Source: an uncultured Sinobacteraceae bacterium (GTDB lineage Bacteria; Pseudomonadota; Gammaproteobacteria; Steroidobacterales; Steroidobacteraceae). From it: DNA of 64,000 bases. Below, piece after piece: positions 35,154 to 44,666 of this stretch. The position numbers were made by a program, and so were the translations under genes. The DNA lies in assembly GCA_937902995.1 (NCBI GenBank), contig CALEKY010000107.1, forward strand, positions 1 to 64,000, in the 5' to 3' direction. The first letter of the stretch is position 1. Every line of letters starts with the position of its first letter. The notes beneath the pieces were generated by a model, which saw only the letters and a program-made list of their open reading frames with translations, was not told where the DNA came from and made no database searches.

Positions 35154-36329
35154 ATGCAGAGCCTACCGCTTGCGGGACTCGTCGTTCTCGACCTGACGCT
35201 CGCGCGCGCAGGTCCGACGTGTGTTCGCCATCTCGCCGATTGGGGCGCCGACGTGATTCGAGTACAACCTCCGGATACGGGCGGCGAGGAGGTGATCGGA
35301 CGCCGCGACGGCCCTGACTATCAGAACCTGCATCGCAACAAGCGCGCCATTACGCTCAACCTCAAGACGCCCGAGGGCTATGAAGCGTTCATCGAGCTGG
35401 TTCGCCGGGCTGACGTGCTGGTCGAAAACATGCGGCCGCTGGTGAAACGCCGTTTGAAGATTGCATGGGAGGACTTGCAGCCCATCAATCCTCGTCTGGT
35501 CTACGGCAGCATCAGCGGGTTCGGTCAGACCGGTCCGTATGCGGCCCGTCCGGGAGTAGACCAAATTGCGCAAGGAATGAGCGGCGTGATGTCGGTGACC
35601 GGCGAACCGGGCCGCGGTCCCATGCGCGTAGGCATCGCCGTTGCGGACATGAGCGCCGGGAATCTGCTTGCGCTCGCGATCATGATGGCGCTCTTTCAGC
35701 GTGAGCGCACAGGCGTCGGCCGGTGGGTACACACATCGCTCATCGAAAGCATGATGTTCATGCTCGACTTCCAAGCCGCACGTTGGCTGGTCAGAGGCGA
35801 AGTCCCCAAACAGGTCGGAAACGCGCATCCCACGGTCGTGCCGACCGGCGTCTTCGCGACGAGCGACGGACACGTGAACATCGCCGCTTCTTCGTCCGAA
35901 CAATGGAAGCGTTTGTGCCAGGTGCTCGACAAACCGGAGTGGCTACGAAAACCCGAGTGGCAGTCGCAGCGAGATCGATCCAAGGATCGCGACGCCGTCC
36001 ATGCGGCCATCGACGCTGAAACGCGCAAGCGCCCCACCGCGTACTGGGTGGAGCGCATGGAAGCTGCCGGCCTTCCCTGCGGACCGATCTACTCGGTGGA
36101 TCAGGCCTTCGCCGACCCGCAAGTACAGCATTTGAATATCGCCGCGCCCGTCGATCATCCGCGCGTAGGCCGCATGCATTTGGTGAGCTCTCCGCTCAAT
36201 CTGGAGGGGCTCACGAAAAAAATCCGCAGCTCCGCACCCACCGAAGGAATTCATACGGTGGAAGTTCTGAAATGGATCGGTTATTCCGACGAGAAAATCC
36301 AACACATGCGCGAGCAAGGCGTCATTTGA
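35154..36329 (+). CDS. CaiB/BaiF-family CoA-transferase, second copy
   Basis: A 391-residue type III CoA-transferase (LPLAGLVVLDLTLARAGPT, ADVIRVQPPDTGGEE, NKRAITLNLKTPEG, ADVLVENMRPLVKRRL, GFGQTGPYAARPGVDQIAQG). At the active-site segment it reads HTSLIESMMFML, with glutamate where the first copy and the family type have aspartate. It may therefore be slower, regulatory, or a hetero-oligomeric partner. ATG at 35154 begins the conserved domain; starts at 35103 or 35115 would overlap the preceding gene. Confidence 0.88.
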   Translation: MQSLPLAGLVVLDLTLARAGPTCVRHLADWGADVIRVQPPDTGGEEVIGRRDGPDYQNLHRNKRAITLNLKTPEGYEAFIELVRRADVLVENMRPLVKRRLKIAWEDLQPINPRLVYGSISGFGQTGPYAARPGVDQIAQGMSGVMSVTGEPGRGPMRVGIAVADMSAGNLLALAIMMALFQRERTGVGRWVHTSLIESMMFMLDFQAARWLVRGEVPKQVGNAHPTVVPTGVFATSDGHVNIAASSSEQWKRLCQVLDKPEWLRKPEWQSQRDRSKDRDAVHAAIDAETRKRPTAYWVERMEAAGLPCGPIYSVDQAFADPQVQHLNIAAPVDHPRVGRMHLVSSPLNLEGLTKKIRSSAPTEGIHTVEVLKWIGYSDEKIQHMREQGVI

Positions 36330-36348
36330 CGCCCTGCTTCTCGCGATC

Positions 36349-36368
36349 GGGGCAACTACAGTTGCCCC
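36349..36368. terminator. Shared convergent hairpin
   Basis: GGGGCAAC-TACA-GTTGCCCC is a perfect 8-bp stem between the convergent CoA-transferase and ligase genes. The last codons and stop of the ligase (36356-36358) lie inside it. It has no long T-tract on either strand. Confidence 0.55.
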
Positions 36369-37963
36369 TTGTAGCTCTCGCGCAGTGCCGTCTTTAGAAC
36401 TTTGCCCAGCGCATTGCGCGGCAGCGCATCGACGAATATCAGATCCGACAAGCGCTGCGTCTTACCGACGCGCTCGTTGACCCACGACCGCAGCGACTCC
36501 GCGCTCACCTCGCGACCGGCGCGCAGAACGACGAAAGCAACCGGCGTCTCGCCCCATTGTCTCGACGGCACACCGACAACCGATGCTTCGGCGACACTCT
36601 CGTGCCCGCGAAGTACCGCCTCGAGATCCGACGGATAGATGTTGAAGCCGCCGGAGATGATCATGTCCTTCTTGCGGTCGACGAGTATGAGAAAGCCGTC
36701 CTCATCGAAGCGACCGATATCTCCCGTGCGAATGAAGCGCTTGCCCTCGCTGTCGTACCACTCGGCTTCGCGCGTCTTCTCGGGTTGCCCGAGATACCCG
36801 GTCATCATGGCGCCCGAGTGACCGACGACTTCTCCGCACTGCCCCTGCTCGACGCAGCGGCCCTCCTCATCGATGACTCGAATATCGTGCCCCGCAGCCG
36901 GTCGACCGACGGTATGAAGCTTGTTCGGAAACTCGGTGGCATGCAGCAAGCAAGTGCCGCCTCCTTCGGTCATGCCGTAGATCTCCACCAGCGCACCCGG
37001 CCAACGCTTGAGGACGTCGGCTTTCAAGTCCGCCGCGAACGGCGAGCTCGTACAGGTCTTCATACGGAAGCTGCTCAGATCGAAGCTGTCGAACTCCGGA
37101 AGATCCATGATGCGGCGATACTGCACGGGAACGAGCATGGCGTGAGTCGCGCGTTCCTTCTCGCACAGTCGCAAGAACTCGAGCGCATTGAACTTCTTCA
37201 TCAAGACGAGCGTGCCGCCCCGCGCCAGCGCCGGAACGAGACTGACGAGCGTCGTGTTCGAGTACATCGGTGTGGAGATGACGGCGATGGACTCCTCATC
37301 GTAGAGAAGCACCTCTCCTCGGCGAATGTGCCCCCAGCGCATCTGGTGCGATTGAATGATGCCCTTGGGCGTGCCCGTCGTACCCGACGAATAAATGATG
37401 TTGAACCAGTCTTCGGGTTGGATGGCGACACGATTTGGCGTCGGGTTGTCCCGCTTCATCCAGTCCGCGAGCAGGTTCTGCGGCAAGTGATCGTCGATCG
37501 CCACGCGATTCAGCTCGGGCACATCGTCGGTCTCGGCCAACCTGTTCGCCGCGGCCGCATCGAGAAACAGAACCTTGGCGCCGCAATCCCGCAACATGCC
37601 CGCAAGACTCGCGGCGCTCGCCGAGATCGGCAGCGGCGTGACCGCTGCGCGCGCACGCAGAATGCCGAGAAAGATTCCGATGTACTCGAACGACGTCTCG
37701 GCGCAGACCGCCGCCACATCGCCGGCGCGGACGCCGTCGCGCTGCAAAGCCGCAGCAACGCGATCGGCAAGCTCATCGAGCTGACGGTAGGTCAGACGAC
37801 GCTCGCCGTCGACGACGGCGACATGATCAGGCCGCGCGAGAGCTGTCGCATGTACTAGGGACGGCAAATCAGCGAACGCACCCTTGAGCAGGCGACTCAG
37901 ATTGTTTTCTACGACCGATTCTGTACGCGCCCCCGCGACTGCTCCTGCCGAACTGCTCTGCAT
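36356..37963 (-). CDS. AMP-forming acyl-CoA ligase
   Basis: A 535-residue member of the ANL superfamily. It activates a carboxylic acid to its acyl-CoA with ATP. Signature P-loop NIIYSSGTTGTPKGII (about 206-221), IYGMTEGGGTCLL, TGDIGRFDEDGFLILVDRKKDMIISGG hinge and the C-terminal catalytic lysine in ALGKVLKTALRE. The acid is not predictable from these motifs. Last gene of the TonB receptor operon, 67 bases after the MmgE/PrpD gene. Confidence 0.9.
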   Translation of the reverse strand: MQSSSAGAVAGARTESVVENNLSRLLKGAFADLPSLVHATALARPDHVAVVDGERRLTYRQLDELADRVAAALQRDGVRAGDVAAVCAETSFEYIGIFLGILRARAAVTPLPISASAASLAGMLRDCGAKVLFLDAAAANRLAETDDVPELNRVAIDDHLPQNLLADWMKRDNPTPNRVAIQPEDWFNIIYSSGTTGTPKGIIQSHQMRWGHIRRGEVLLYDEESIAVISTPMYSNTTLVSLVPALARGGTLVLMKKFNALEFLRLCEKERATHAMLVPVQYRRIMDLPEFDSFDLSSFRMKTCTSSPFAADLKADVLKRWPGALVEIYGMTEGGGTCLLHATEFPNKLHTVGRPAAGHDIRVIDEEGRCVEQGQCGEVVGHSGAMMTGYLGQPEKTREAEWYDSEGKRFIRTGDIGRFDEDGFLILVDRKKDMIISGGFNIYPSDLEAVLRGHESVAEASVVGVPSRQWGETPVAFVVLRAGREVSAESLRSWVNERVGKTQRLSDLIFVDALPRNALGKVLKTALRESYKGQL

Positions 37964-38030
37964 GCCTACCTCGACTTCGATGTGTGATTGATGCCCGGGC
38001 CGATTGCCGAGCGAAGATTTTTGCCTGACG

Positions 38031-39455
38031 TCAAGCCGCCATCATTTCCAGCAGGTCTCCCGCGCGTTCGAGCTCTTCGAAATCGCGCGACACCGCAACG
38101 ATCCGGCGAGCTCTTTCGACGCCCAAGACCGGCGCCATCAACTCCAGCGCCTTGGCTTCGACATCGGCGCGCCACATGGGCGAGTCCGGGTGACCTTTCG
38201 CAGATGCAACGCAAACGCGGCACTTGGTGCCGTCGGTCAGCGTGATCTCCACGCGCGCAGAACGCTTGGTCTCGACGATGCTCTTGCTGTCGGGATCGCG
38301 TTCGACCGTTACGCGCCGCATGAACGCCCGGACGGCCGGATCGTTGAGCATCCGCTCGCGCGACTGCGCAGCATGAAAGTCCAGCCGGCCGTCGAGCGCT
38401 ACCAGGGCGAACAAGTAAGGAAGATTCAAATTCGGCATTTCGGCGACGGCGAAAGCCGCCGCATGCTGCGACGGAATGAGAACCCGAATCGTCTCGATGC
38501 GCGAGACGTCCACGGTTCGCAACAGCTCCGACAGTCCTTGAATAGCCGCTTGCGTAGGCCCGCCGCTGGCATATCGTTTGAACGCCACGCGCGGCAACTC
38601 GTAGCGCTCGCCGAGTCGCGCGACGAGATAGTTGCGATCGAGATCCGATCCCACGCGCGTGAAAGGCATCGAATCCACCCAGCTGCCCGCTCGATCGAGA
38701 CAGTTCGGGACGCCGATGAAACCCGCTTCCACCAATAGGGCTGCATGCAAGCCGTTTCGCGCCGGCATTCCTGCGAAGACGAAGGCCTTCTCGATGTGGT
38801 GCACGTCGAGCAACCACTGACGCGATCCCGACATCTGCTGCGTACAGCAAGACAGCACGTCGCCGACCTGCTCGGCAGGCAGCCGCATGAGCGAAGCCGC
38901 CGCAGCAGCAGCGCCGAACGTGCCTCCGACACTGTGCGTCGACATTCCGGCGAGTTGCAGATTTTGCAGTCCCAACGCACGAGTCATTCTGCAGGCGAGC
39001 TCGTATCCCTTCACGACAGCGCGCAGCATCGCCTCGCCATTCAGCCCGCGGACTTGCGACACGCAGAGCACCGTCGGAACCACCGAGGCGCCTGGCTGAA
39101 CGAGCGAGGTGGGACTGAAATCGTTGATTTCCGCAGCGTGTGCGGTGACCGCCCCTGCAAAGACCGCATCCAGCAACGCCGCACGTTCGCGAGCCCCGGG
39201 AATGGTCGCGCCTCCGTCGATCCCTCCGCTGTGTGCCGTTGCAAACGAGCGGGCCATGCGCGAAGCCGCCAAGTCACGACAGACGACGACCGCCGCAATC
39301 GTGTCGAGGATGTGCAATCGAGCGAGCTCCCTGAGATCTTCGTCCAGCGGCGTCTCATCCCCATCGGCAATGAACTCGCTCAGCGCCCGCGTTACCGCGG
39401 GCGCGAGCTCAGGGACGTCTGCCTCGACGAATTTCTCTGTGGTCCCGCAATGCAT
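38031..39455 (-). CDS. MmgE/PrpD family protein
   Basis: A 474-residue protein of the 2-methylcitrate dehydratase / cis-aconitate decarboxylase fold. Typical blocks are LARLHILDTIAAVV, HAAEINDFSPTSLVQPGASVVPTVL, STHSVGGTFGAAAAAASLMRLPAEQ and VAFKRYASGGPTQAAIQGL. Members dehydrate, isomerise or decarboxylate branched polycarboxylates. ATG at 39455 begins two bases after the receptor stop codon, so it is coupled to it. The presence of such an enzyme supports a branched or multi-carboxylate intermediate. Confidence 0.85.
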   Translation of the reverse strand: MHCGTTEKFVEADVPELAPAVTRALSEFIADGDETPLDEDLRELARLHILDTIAAVVVCRDLAASRMARSFATAHSGGIDGGATIPGARERAALLDAVFAGAVTAHAAEINDFSPTSLVQPGASVVPTVLCVSQVRGLNGEAMLRAVVKGYELACRMTRALGLQNLQLAGMSTHSVGGTFGAAAAAASLMRLPAEQVGDVLSCCTQQMSGSRQWLLDVHHIEKAFVFAGMPARNGLHAALLVEAGFIGVPNCLDRAGSWVDSMPFTRVGSDLDRNYLVARLGERYELPRVAFKRYASGGPTQAAIQGLSELLRTVDVSRIETIRVLIPSQHAAAFAVAEMPNLNLPYLFALVALDGRLDFHAAQSRERMLNDPAVRAFMRRVTVERDPDSKSIVETKRSARVEITLTDGTKCRVCVASAKGHPDSPMWRADVEAKALELMAPVLGVERARRIVAVSRDFEELERAGDLLEMMAA

Positions 39456-39457
39456 CG

Positions 39458-42397
39458 TCAGAAACGTTTGGTGAAATTCACGAAGTACCGGCGCTGGAGC
39501 AGATCGTACAGGCCGAGATCCGTCGAGCCATTTCCGGTCCAAGTCGGCGGTTCAGTATCGAACAGATTGATCACGCCTACCCGCATCGACACCGTATCGG
39601 TGAACGACCATCCGGCAAGCAAGTCCGTATAGCTACGATCGGTCACGCCGGGCTGCGACTTGGTTCCAGTGCCTGCATCGGACGCATGGTACATGGAATC
39701 GATCCACCGATAGCGCAACGTGACATCGAGCGGACCTCTGGCAAAGCTCGCGCTCAGATTGGCTCGCCATTCCGGCTTGGAAATCGCACCGGAATCGATT
39801 TGCGCGTTGCCGATCGTGCCCACGTAGTCGGTGAACGGCTCGCCCGCCAAGTTCTGGATCTCGAAGCTCAGCAGATACGAGATCATCAGATTGAAGCGCA
39901 ACGAACCCGCCGTGTTGATGCCGATGTCAGCCAGATCGAATCCCCAGTCGGATTGGAAATCGATACCCGAGGTGCGATAGGCAGACAGATTCAATGTGGG
40001 CTGCAACTGCGTTTGGACGTTGCCGTTCTCGGTGCGCGTCGTGAGACGGCAGAAGAAGTTGTTGATGTCGTAGTTGGGGTTGGACACGCCATCGGCGTTG
40101 AAGCATCGGTTCATACCGACGGCGGCTGTGACGACGCCGATCGCGTCTTCGACGTCGATCTTGTAGTAGTCCAACGACATCGACAACCGTCGCAGCAGCG
40201 GCGCGCTGAAACCGCTGTCCCAGACGATACCTGCGGTGAACGTATCGGCAGTTTCTTCTTTCAGATCGAGATTGCCGAACGCCACACCCGAGACCGCGCT
40301 GCCGGTAAAGCGGAAGATGTCGATGACGTTTTCCGGCACGCCCTGCTCCAGACAGAGCTGCCGAACGCGCTCATGGTTGGGATTGGTCGCGGGATTGCGC
40401 AACCGACCCAACGAATCGCATGGGTCGCCGCCGCCGAGCGAAGTGGAGCCCACGGAAGACGAAGCTCGTTCGGCCGGAAGGTACAGCTCGCCAAGGCTCG
40501 GCGCACGAATGGCGCGTTGCACGCCGCCGCGCATACGCAAAGCGGGAGTGATCCGCCAATCCATGCTGGCCTTGTACGTACCGACTTCATCGATCGTGCT
40601 GTAGTCCGAGTAGCGATAGGCCAAGCCGAGCGAAAGCTGGTGAATGAGCGGCAGATCGCTCAGAACCGGCACGCTGATCTCGACGAACGCTTCCGAGACG
40701 TCGAAGGAGCCGCCGGTGCGGTCGGTCGGCTGATTGGGAATGACTTCGGATCGAATGCGTTCCTCGGGCGGCCGGTAATCGTAACTTTGTGCACGGTACG
40801 TGAATCCGGCGGCGAATCGCGCTTCGCCCGCAGGGAGACTGAACAACTTGCCCTGCATGGTCGCTTCGACGACGTCCTGTTCGATCATCGTCCGCTCTTG
40901 CAGCGTTCTGTTGAGCAACCTGTAACACGCTTCCTGGTCAGGACGATCGGCCAGCGCTTCGATGGCGAACGGATTGAAGCCGCCCGGACAAATCGATGCG
41001 CCGCCATCCGGTGCTTCGACCAGCATCTTCCATGCGGCATAGTCGATGAATCCGGAGAGCGTCTCGCCGGCGCGCATCTCGCCGTGCGATGCGTAGACAT
41101 CCCACGTCCAATCGCTGATCGGGAGATTGCCGCGCAACCCGACGAGGAAGTCGGAGATTTCGTAATCGTTCTGGTACACGGAGCGCCCGACGCGGCCCGT
41201 GTTGAACTGGAAGCTGAAAGGCGCCGTCGGATTCGGGCGCGAAGCGAGGATGTGCGCGAGGTCCTCCGAAATGAACGGATTGGTGACCGGAATGAACGTG
41301 CCCTCGTCCGATGAACCCGACCAACCCTGACGGCTGTACTCCGAGTCGTACTTGGTCAGACTGAACTGCGCGTACGCCTCGATCGAGTCGGTGATGTCGT
41401 AGCGAGCGCGCGCAAACGCGGTGTAACGCTCCAACGGTTGTTGCAACGGATAGGTGGCGCCTTGCGGAAAGCCGACGCGGTTCTCGTCGATAATGTACGG
41501 AAGGCGATCCGGATCGAAGTTCAGAATCGGCGCCTGTGTCGTGAACAGCGTGCCGTCTGGGTACATGCCGAGAGGCGCATTGCGGTTCGGCATCGACAAA
41601 CCGTACTTCTCGACGAAGATGTCCTCGAGCGCTTCGAGGCTTGGCAGATTCGAGGCCGTTGCCTGCACGACGCCGCCCTGAAGCACGCCCGCAATGCCCG
41701 ACCGCTCGAAGAACGGTCGCGAACCGCGTAGCACGCCCTTGCGCTCGTAGAACGTCATGGAGGCCATGGCATTGCCGCGCCCTTCGGCAAAGTTGCCGCC
41801 CATGGTGACGCCGACGTTGTAGGACTCGCCGTCGCTGCGATCGGTGACACCGTATTCGGCGTTGATCTCGAGACCTTCGAAATCGCGCTTGAGCCTGAAG
41901 TTGACGACACCCGCCACGGCATCCGAACCGTAGACGGCGGATGCGCCGCCGGTGATGACTTCGACGTTCTCGATCAACGAGCTCGAGATCACGTTCAGGT
42001 CGATGGCGCCTAGCGGATCGGAAGGCGTCATGCGCCGGCCGTCGAGCAGCACCAGCGTTCTTTGAATGCCGAGACCGCGAAGGTTTGCGTTGCTGCGGCC
42101 TTGCCGTGCGGGGCTCGAGGAGCTGTTCGCATTGCTCGCAGAGAACTGCGGCAAGGTGTTGAAAGTTGCATCGAGAGTCTGCGGGCCGCTCACTGCCAGC
42201 GCAGCTGCATCGACCGTTGCGATAGGGCTCTCGGCAGCGTAGTCGGGCCGCGCGATGCGCGAGCCGGTAACGGTAATCTCTTCCAACGAGCCGCTGCCCT
42301 GCGTGCCCTCGTTTTGTCCGTGAGCAGGCATGCTCGCAACGGTTACTGATATGACGGATGCGGCAATCGCACTCGCAGAAATCGATCTCGTTTTCAT
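39458..42397 (-). CDS. TonB-dependent outer-membrane receptor
   Basis: A 979-residue receptor. Signal peptide to about residue 28 (SVTVASMPAHGQ). The plug domain begins LEEITVTGSRIARPDY and includes TLVLLDGRRMTPSDPLGAID and GGASAVYGSDAVAGVVNF. A long beta-barrel follows and ends RRYFVNFTKRF with the terminal Phe. This Xanthomonadales/Caulobacter-like receptor type imports large or complexed substrates with energy from TonB. GGGGGG nine bases before the ATG sets the start. It heads the operon receptor-MmgE-ligase, and a dyad lies 77 bases upstream. Confidence 0.93.
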   Translation of the reverse strand: MKTRSISASAIAASVISVTVASMPAHGQNEGTQGSGSLEEITVTGSRIARPDYAAESPIATVDAAALAVSGPQTLDATFNTLPQFSASNANSSSSPARQGRSNANLRGLGIQRTLVLLDGRRMTPSDPLGAIDLNVISSSLIENVEVITGGASAVYGSDAVAGVVNFRLKRDFEGLEINAEYGVTDRSDGESYNVGVTMGGNFAEGRGNAMASMTFYERKGVLRGSRPFFERSGIAGVLQGGVVQATASNLPSLEALEDIFVEKYGLSMPNRNAPLGMYPDGTLFTTQAPILNFDPDRLPYIIDENRVGFPQGATYPLQQPLERYTAFARARYDITDSIEAYAQFSLTKYDSEYSRQGWSGSSDEGTFIPVTNPFISEDLAHILASRPNPTAPFSFQFNTGRVGRSVYQNDYEISDFLVGLRGNLPISDWTWDVYASHGEMRAGETLSGFIDYAAWKMLVEAPDGGASICPGGFNPFAIEALADRPDQEACYRLLNRTLQERTMIEQDVVEATMQGKLFSLPAGEARFAAGFTYRAQSYDYRPPEERIRSEVIPNQPTDRTGGSFDVSEAFVEISVPVLSDLPLIHQLSLGLAYRYSDYSTIDEVGTYKASMDWRITPALRMRGGVQRAIRAPSLGELYLPAERASSSVGSTSLGGGDPCDSLGRLRNPATNPNHERVRQLCLEQGVPENVIDIFRFTGSAVSGVAFGNLDLKEETADTFTAGIVWDSGFSAPLLRRLSMSLDYYKIDVEDAIGVVTAAVGMNRCFNADGVSNPNYDINNFFCRLTTRTENGNVQTQLQPTLNLSAYRTSGIDFQSDWGFDLADIGINTAGSLRFNLMISYLLSFEIQNLAGEPFTDYVGTIGNAQIDSGAISKPEWRANLSASFARGPLDVTLRYRWIDSMYHASDAGTGTKSQPGVTDRSYTDLLAGWSFTDTVSMRVGVINLFDTEPPTWTGNGSTDLGLYDLLQRRYFVNFTKRF

Positions 42398-42473
42398 CGG
42401 CCCCCCTTCATCCAAGCTGTACGGAATGTTCACTATGGAGATGCGCGCTTCTTCGCCGAGCTTGTCGACATAT

Positions 42474-42490
42474 GTTCTGATATCTGGAAC
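42474..42490. promoter_or_regulatory. 17-bp dyad operator, site 4 (receptor operon promoter)
   Basis: GTTCTGATATCTGGAAC, outer arms GTTC/GAAC. It lies 77 bases upstream of the receptor start codon. AT-rich TTTACAATATTAAG follows at once and could contain a promoter -10 element. Confidence 0.65.
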
Positions 42491-42609
42491 GTCGTTTACA
42501 ATATTAAGAATTAGCGGCTATCCTGAAGTCAAGTAGCAGACCGCTTCGGAAGAGTCATCGGCTTCGGACGGGTCACCGAGGTTCGCGGAGTTCGAATTGC
42601 AACGGCATT

Positions 42610-42626
42610 GTTCCGATATCTAGAAT
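42610..42626. promoter_or_regulatory. 17-bp dyad operator, site 5 (crotonase promoter)
   Basis: GTTCCGATATCTAGAAT is slightly imperfect at the outermost pair. It lies 82 bases upstream of the preferred crotonase start. The rest of the 310-bp divergent gap (42398-42707) contains only sites 4 and 5. Confidence 0.6.
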
Positions 42627-42707
42627 CGTGATTCGCCCTGCGACAGCGCCATGCTTTCCCGGCTCGACTATCGAGTGCTTGGCCTCAAGAACGCGAGGAG
42701 TTTGCTC

Positions 42708-43502
42708 TTGAACATCGGTACTGAGCGGATGGTGGGAACGATCGAACCGCCCATAGGCTGGTTGATCTTCAACAACCCTGAACGCCGCAACGCGGTTTCG
42801 CTCGACATGTGGGAAGCCATTCCCGCGATTCTGGAAAAGTTTGCGAACGACTCGCGGATTCGCGCAGTCGTCGTGACGGGTGCCGGAGAGCGGGCCTTCG
42901 TGTCCGGCGCCGACATTTCGCAGTTCGACAAGCTGCGCTCCTCGCCGGAAGAGAACGATCGCTATGCTGCGATCAGCAGCGGCGCACGCGCGGCGCTGCG
43001 GGATTTTCCGAAGCCGACGATCGCCATGATTCGCGGCTACTGCATCGGCGGCGGCATGGCCGTCGCGCTGGCGTGCGACCTTCGGCTGGCCTCGGAAGAC
43101 GCGAAGTTCGGCATCCCGGCGGCACGTCTCGGTCTGGGCTACGGATTCTCCGGAGTACAGCGGCTCGTATCCGTCATCGGCCCGGCTTTCGCGAAAGAAA
43201 TGCTTTTCACCGCCCGGCATTTCAGCGCACAGGAAGCGCTGCGAATCGGACTGGTCAACGCAGTTACGCCGAGTGAGGAGCTGGAGAAGACCGCACGCAG
43301 CTACGCCGAAATGATCTCCGCCAATGCCCCGCTCACGGTGCGCGCAGCGAAACTTGCCGTCGAACAGGCGCTGCTAGATCCCGAAAAGCGGCGCACGCAA
43401 GACGTTGCCGATGCGATCAGAGCATGCTTCGCCAGCGAAGATTACGCAGAAGGACGCGCCGCCTTTCGCGAGCGGCGCAAGCCGGTCTTCAAAGGCCGCT
43501 GA
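42708..43502 (+). CDS. Enoyl-CoA hydratase/isomerase family protein
   Basis: A 264-residue crotonase (MVGTIEPPIGWLIFNNPERRNAV, ERAFVSGADISQF, GYCIGGGMAVALACDLRLA). The second glutamate region is present (KEMLFTARHF), but the first catalytic glutamate site reads GIPAARLGLGYGF with alanine. It may therefore be an isomerase or another crotonase activity and not a standard hydratase. I prefer TTG at 42708, which has GAGGAG seven bases upstream and begins at the domain; ATG at 42651 in the same frame adds 19 residues without support. Confidence 0.82.
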   Translation: MNIGTERMVGTIEPPIGWLIFNNPERRNAVSLDMWEAIPAILEKFANDSRIRAVVVTGAGERAFVSGADISQFDKLRSSPEENDRYAAISSGARAALRDFPKPTIAMIRGYCIGGGMAVALACDLRLASEDAKFGIPAARLGLGYGFSGVQRLVSVIGPAFAKEMLFTARHFSAQEALRIGLVNAVTPSEELEKTARSYAEMISANAPLTVRAAKLAVEQALLDPEKRRTQDVADAIRACFASEDYAEGRAAFRERRKPVFKGR

Positions 43503-43526
43503 GACCGGCACGATCCAACTGCCGGC

Positions 43527-44639
43527 TCAAGGCACCGCCGGGCTGATGGCGTTCCAAATGTCCTGCAGTATCTGCGGGTTGCGCGTTCCGTCGTAGCCCA
43601 TGGTCGCGATCACCATGTTCTGTTCCGGCAGCACGAATACGAACTGACCGAAAGCGCCGGCTGCATGGAACATCGATTGCGGCGCCCCTTTCACACGCCC
43701 TGCCGCGTTCAGCCACCACAGAAAACCGTAGGAAGGATTCAGCTTCGATGGGGTGACGGATTGCTTGACGTACTCTGCGTCGATCAATTGCCGCCCGTCC
43801 CACCGGCCCATGTTGAGCCACAGCAAACCCAGCCGCGCCATGTCGCGCACTGAGAGCGTGATCGAACCGCCGATGCGCACGTTGCCGTTGGGATCGATGC
43901 CTTCGCTTTGATACGCGAACGACTCCACGCCGAGCGGCTCGAGCAAATGCTCGGTGATGTATTTCAAGCTCGGCTTGCCCGATGCCGCGGCGACGATGTC
44001 GCTGAGATGATCGGCCGGTTCGCCGTCGTAATAGAACTTCACACCAGGCTGCAGCGTCGTGCCGTAACCGGGCGGCGTTCCTTCATCGGGCTTCTCCTTG
44101 CGCACGTATCCTCCCCCGGGCTGAGAGGGCCGAGGATTGGCGAGCGGATCGGGCCGGCGCGAGCTCGGCTTGGCCATCAACGTGCCGCCCGAGCTCATCG
44201 TCAATAGATGATAGATCGTCGTGTCCGGATGCAGGCCCGAACGCTCGGGCGGGTGATACTTCGACGCGAGATCGTCCGCTTTCAACAAGCCTTCCGTGAC
44301 CGCACGTCCCACCATCGCGCTGCCCCAGGACTTGCCCGCCGAAAAACTCACATTGCGATGCGTCGGCGTCGCGAGGTGATATTCATTCGCCCAATAGCGC
44401 TCGAACACGATCACGCCGTCGCGGACCACGACGATTCCCTGACGTCCGCCGATGGGCCGAATCGCTTCCGCGACGGCTTCGAGCTTCGCCCGCGACAAGC
44501 CATGTTTTTCCGGATCGTCGAACTGCCAAGGACCCGACCCCGGCCCTTGATCTTTCGGAGCCCACTCGAACTCGGCAGACATCGCAACGCCGGCAACGAG
44601 CATCGTCAATGCGGCGGCCCATGGTCTGATTGCAATCAT
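43527..44639 (-). CDS. Exported serine hydrolase, class C beta-lactamase fold (1)
   Basis: A 370-residue penicillin-binding-protein/beta-lactamase-fold hydrolase. The signal peptide is MIAIRPWAAALTMLVAGVAMSA. The SxxK nucleophile motif is FSAGKSWGS near residue 100. Later blocks are HLLTMSSGG, FYYDGEPADHL and FHAAGAFGQFVFVLPEQNMVIATMGYDG. Members are mostly esterases or transesterases (EstB-like) and not true lactamases. It starts 28 bases after the related gene at 44667-46118, so the two form an operon. In this island it most likely cleaves an ester or lactone outside the cytoplasm. Confidence 0.85.
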   Translation of the reverse strand: MIAIRPWAAALTMLVAGVAMSAEFEWAPKDQGPGSGPWQFDDPEKHGLSRAKLEAVAEAIRPIGGRQGIVVVRDGVIVFERYWANEYHLATPTHRNVSFSAGKSWGSAMVGRAVTEGLLKADDLASKYHPPERSGLHPDTTIYHLLTMSSGGTLMAKPSSRRPDPLANPRPSQPGGGYVRKEKPDEGTPPGYGTTLQPGVKFYYDGEPADHLSDIVAAASGKPSLKYITEHLLEPLGVESFAYQSEGIDPNGNVRIGGSITLSVRDMARLGLLWLNMGRWDGRQLIDAEYVKQSVTPSKLNPSYGFLWWLNAAGRVKGAPQSMFHAAGAFGQFVFVLPEQNMVIATMGYDGTRNPQILQDIWNAISPAVP

Positions 44640-44666
44640 CACTCCCCCATCCTTCTTTAATTTCTC

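Noticed and set aside
39686..41314. 542-codon plus-strand open frame
   Set aside because: Antisense to the TonB receptor barrel with no recognisable domain.
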